From Acidobacteriaceae bacterium (GTDB lineage Bacteria > Acidobacteriota > Terriglobia > Terriglobales > Acidobacteriaceae): a DNA stretch of 5,949 bases. The notes under the pieces were generated by a model. That model searched no databases and had not been told where the DNA came from. It was given only the letters and a program-made list of their open reading frames with translations. A program made the translations under genes and the position numbers. Positions 5,345-5,949 of this stretch are shown here, in pieces. The stretch is from the NCBI GenBank assembly GCA_027364815.1, contig DAHXOQ010000184.1:1-5949 (forward strand), given 5' to 3'. The stretch's first letter is position 1, and each line of letters begins with the position of its first letter.

Positions 5345-5949
5345 AGCGTTTCTCCTTCTTCTGTGTTGGTTGGGTTGGCCGCGCCTTTGCGCGAGTTGAC
5401 CATGAAGTAGAGCACAGGAATCGTAGGCCACGAGAGGAACGTCGAAGCGACCGCTCCGGCAATCAACGACAGTGCCAGCCCCTGGAAGATTGGATCAGTC
5501 AGAATCACGCTGGCGCCGACAACGACAGCGGCTGCGGTCAACAGCATCGGTCGGAAGCGCGTGGCTCCTGCATCGATGACTGCTTCAGCCAGCGGCATTC
5601 CTTCACGTATGCGCAACTCGATAAAGTCGACCAGGATGATCGAGTTGCGCACAATGATTCCAGCTCCGGCAATGAAGCCGATCATCGACGTCGCCGTAAA
5701 GAATGCGCCCATCATCGCGTGCGCCGGCATAATGCCGACGAGAGTCAGTGGAATCGGAGCCATGATAATCAGTGGCACAATGAACGACCGGAACCAGCCA
5801 ACCACGAGCACGTAAATCAAAATCAGCACTGCCGCAAAAGCCAGACCCATGTCACGGAATACTTCAATCGTGATGTGCCACTCGCCATCCCACTTCATTG
5901 AGTAGTGGTCGGTGGATTTTGGCTGCTCCGCGTTGTAGCGGGTCAGAGT
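5341..5949 (-). CDS. RND-family efflux permease (AcrB-like), C-terminal 202 residues
   Basis: Proton-driven inner-membrane pump subunit that normally works as a trimer with a periplasmic adaptor and an outer-membrane channel. The gene enters from the right edge, so the start and most of the usual ~1,000+ residues are missing. The fragment holds the end of the second periplasmic loop (HYSMKWDGEW) and five hydrophobic helices corresponding to TM8-TM12, counted here from the window edge: about 34-53, 57-75, 83-110, 132-150 and 155-184. Family motifs include APIPLTLVGI, VRNSIILVDFIELR, the loop REGMPLAEAVIDAGATRFRP (the conserved R-x-RP) and the final IPVLYFM. The position of the AcrB TM10 relay lysine appears to be Arg101. 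It is the first visible gene of the operon; substrate class (drug, solvent or metal) cannot be told from this end. Confidence 0.95.
   Translation of the reverse strand, partial: TLTRYNAEQPKSTDHYSMKWDGEWHITIEVFRDMGLAFAAVLILIYVLVVGWFRSFIVPLIIMAPIPLTLVGIMPAHAMMGAFFTATSMIGFIAGAGIIVRNSIILVDFIELRIREGMPLAEAVIDAGATRFRPMLLTAAAVVVGASVILTDPIFQGLALSLIAGAVASTFLSWPTIPVLYFMVNSRKGAANPTNTEEGETL

Noticed and set aside
5345..5431. 29-residue N-terminal extension of the DUF2892 protein
   Set aside because: It lies inside the RND coding sequence, and the ATG at 5344 has a perfect AAGGAG and an ATGA overlap.

Overview
The window looks like a piece of a Gram-negative bacterial chromosome of moderate GC content. 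An RND inner-membrane efflux permease, a secreted protein with a Sec signal peptide and ordinary sigma70-like promoters all fit that reading. The housekeeping proteins (family I pyrophosphatase, PurS, GlmS) have the flavour of Acidobacteriota, but that placement is from memory of the families and is not proven by anything in the window. There are no rRNA or tRNA genes, no insertion sequence, no CRISPR array and no sign of phage.

Left part (1-1049, minus strand): purS, a small subunit of the purine-synthesis enzyme FGAM synthase, is followed 25 bp later by glmS, the glutamine-dependent enzyme that makes glucosamine-6-phosphate for cell-wall precursors. glmS runs off the left edge, so only its amidotransferase half is present. 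A 253-bp divergent intergenic region follows. On one side purS has a perfect TATAAT box only 9 nt before its start codon. On the other side a good TTGACT-17-TAGACT promoter drives a plus-strand gene.

Middle (1303-3106, plus strand): a secreted, cysteine-rich 371-aa protein with a HEMVH zinc-peptidase motif and a short Kazal-like N-terminal motif is followed by the cytoplasmic inorganic pyrophosphatase ppa, whose catalytic residues are all intact. The stretch 3107-3251, where ppa and the minus-strand genes converge, holds two hairpins with T-tracts: one probably works in both directions and the other faces the minus strand.

Right part (3252-5949, minus strand): in transcription order there is the C-terminal end of an RND efflux permease, a 64-aa DUF2892 membrane protein (start overlaps the RND stop in ATGA), a class I SAM methyltransferase, a 93-aa protein I do not recognise (again an ATGA overlap), then a 107-bp gap with a perfect 9-bp dyad, and finally a 301-aa ECF sigma factor. 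The sigma factor carries a complete zinc-binding anti-sigma-type (zf-HC2) domain fused at its C-terminus. The first four genes look like one translationally coupled operon.

Most unusual items: the one-chain ECF sigma plus ZAS domain fusion with a His-rich linker; the dyad upstream of it; the secreted HExxH protein; the RND-DUF2892-methyltransferase-unknown cluster; and the probably leaderless purS. I do not see a clear new defence or mobile system.
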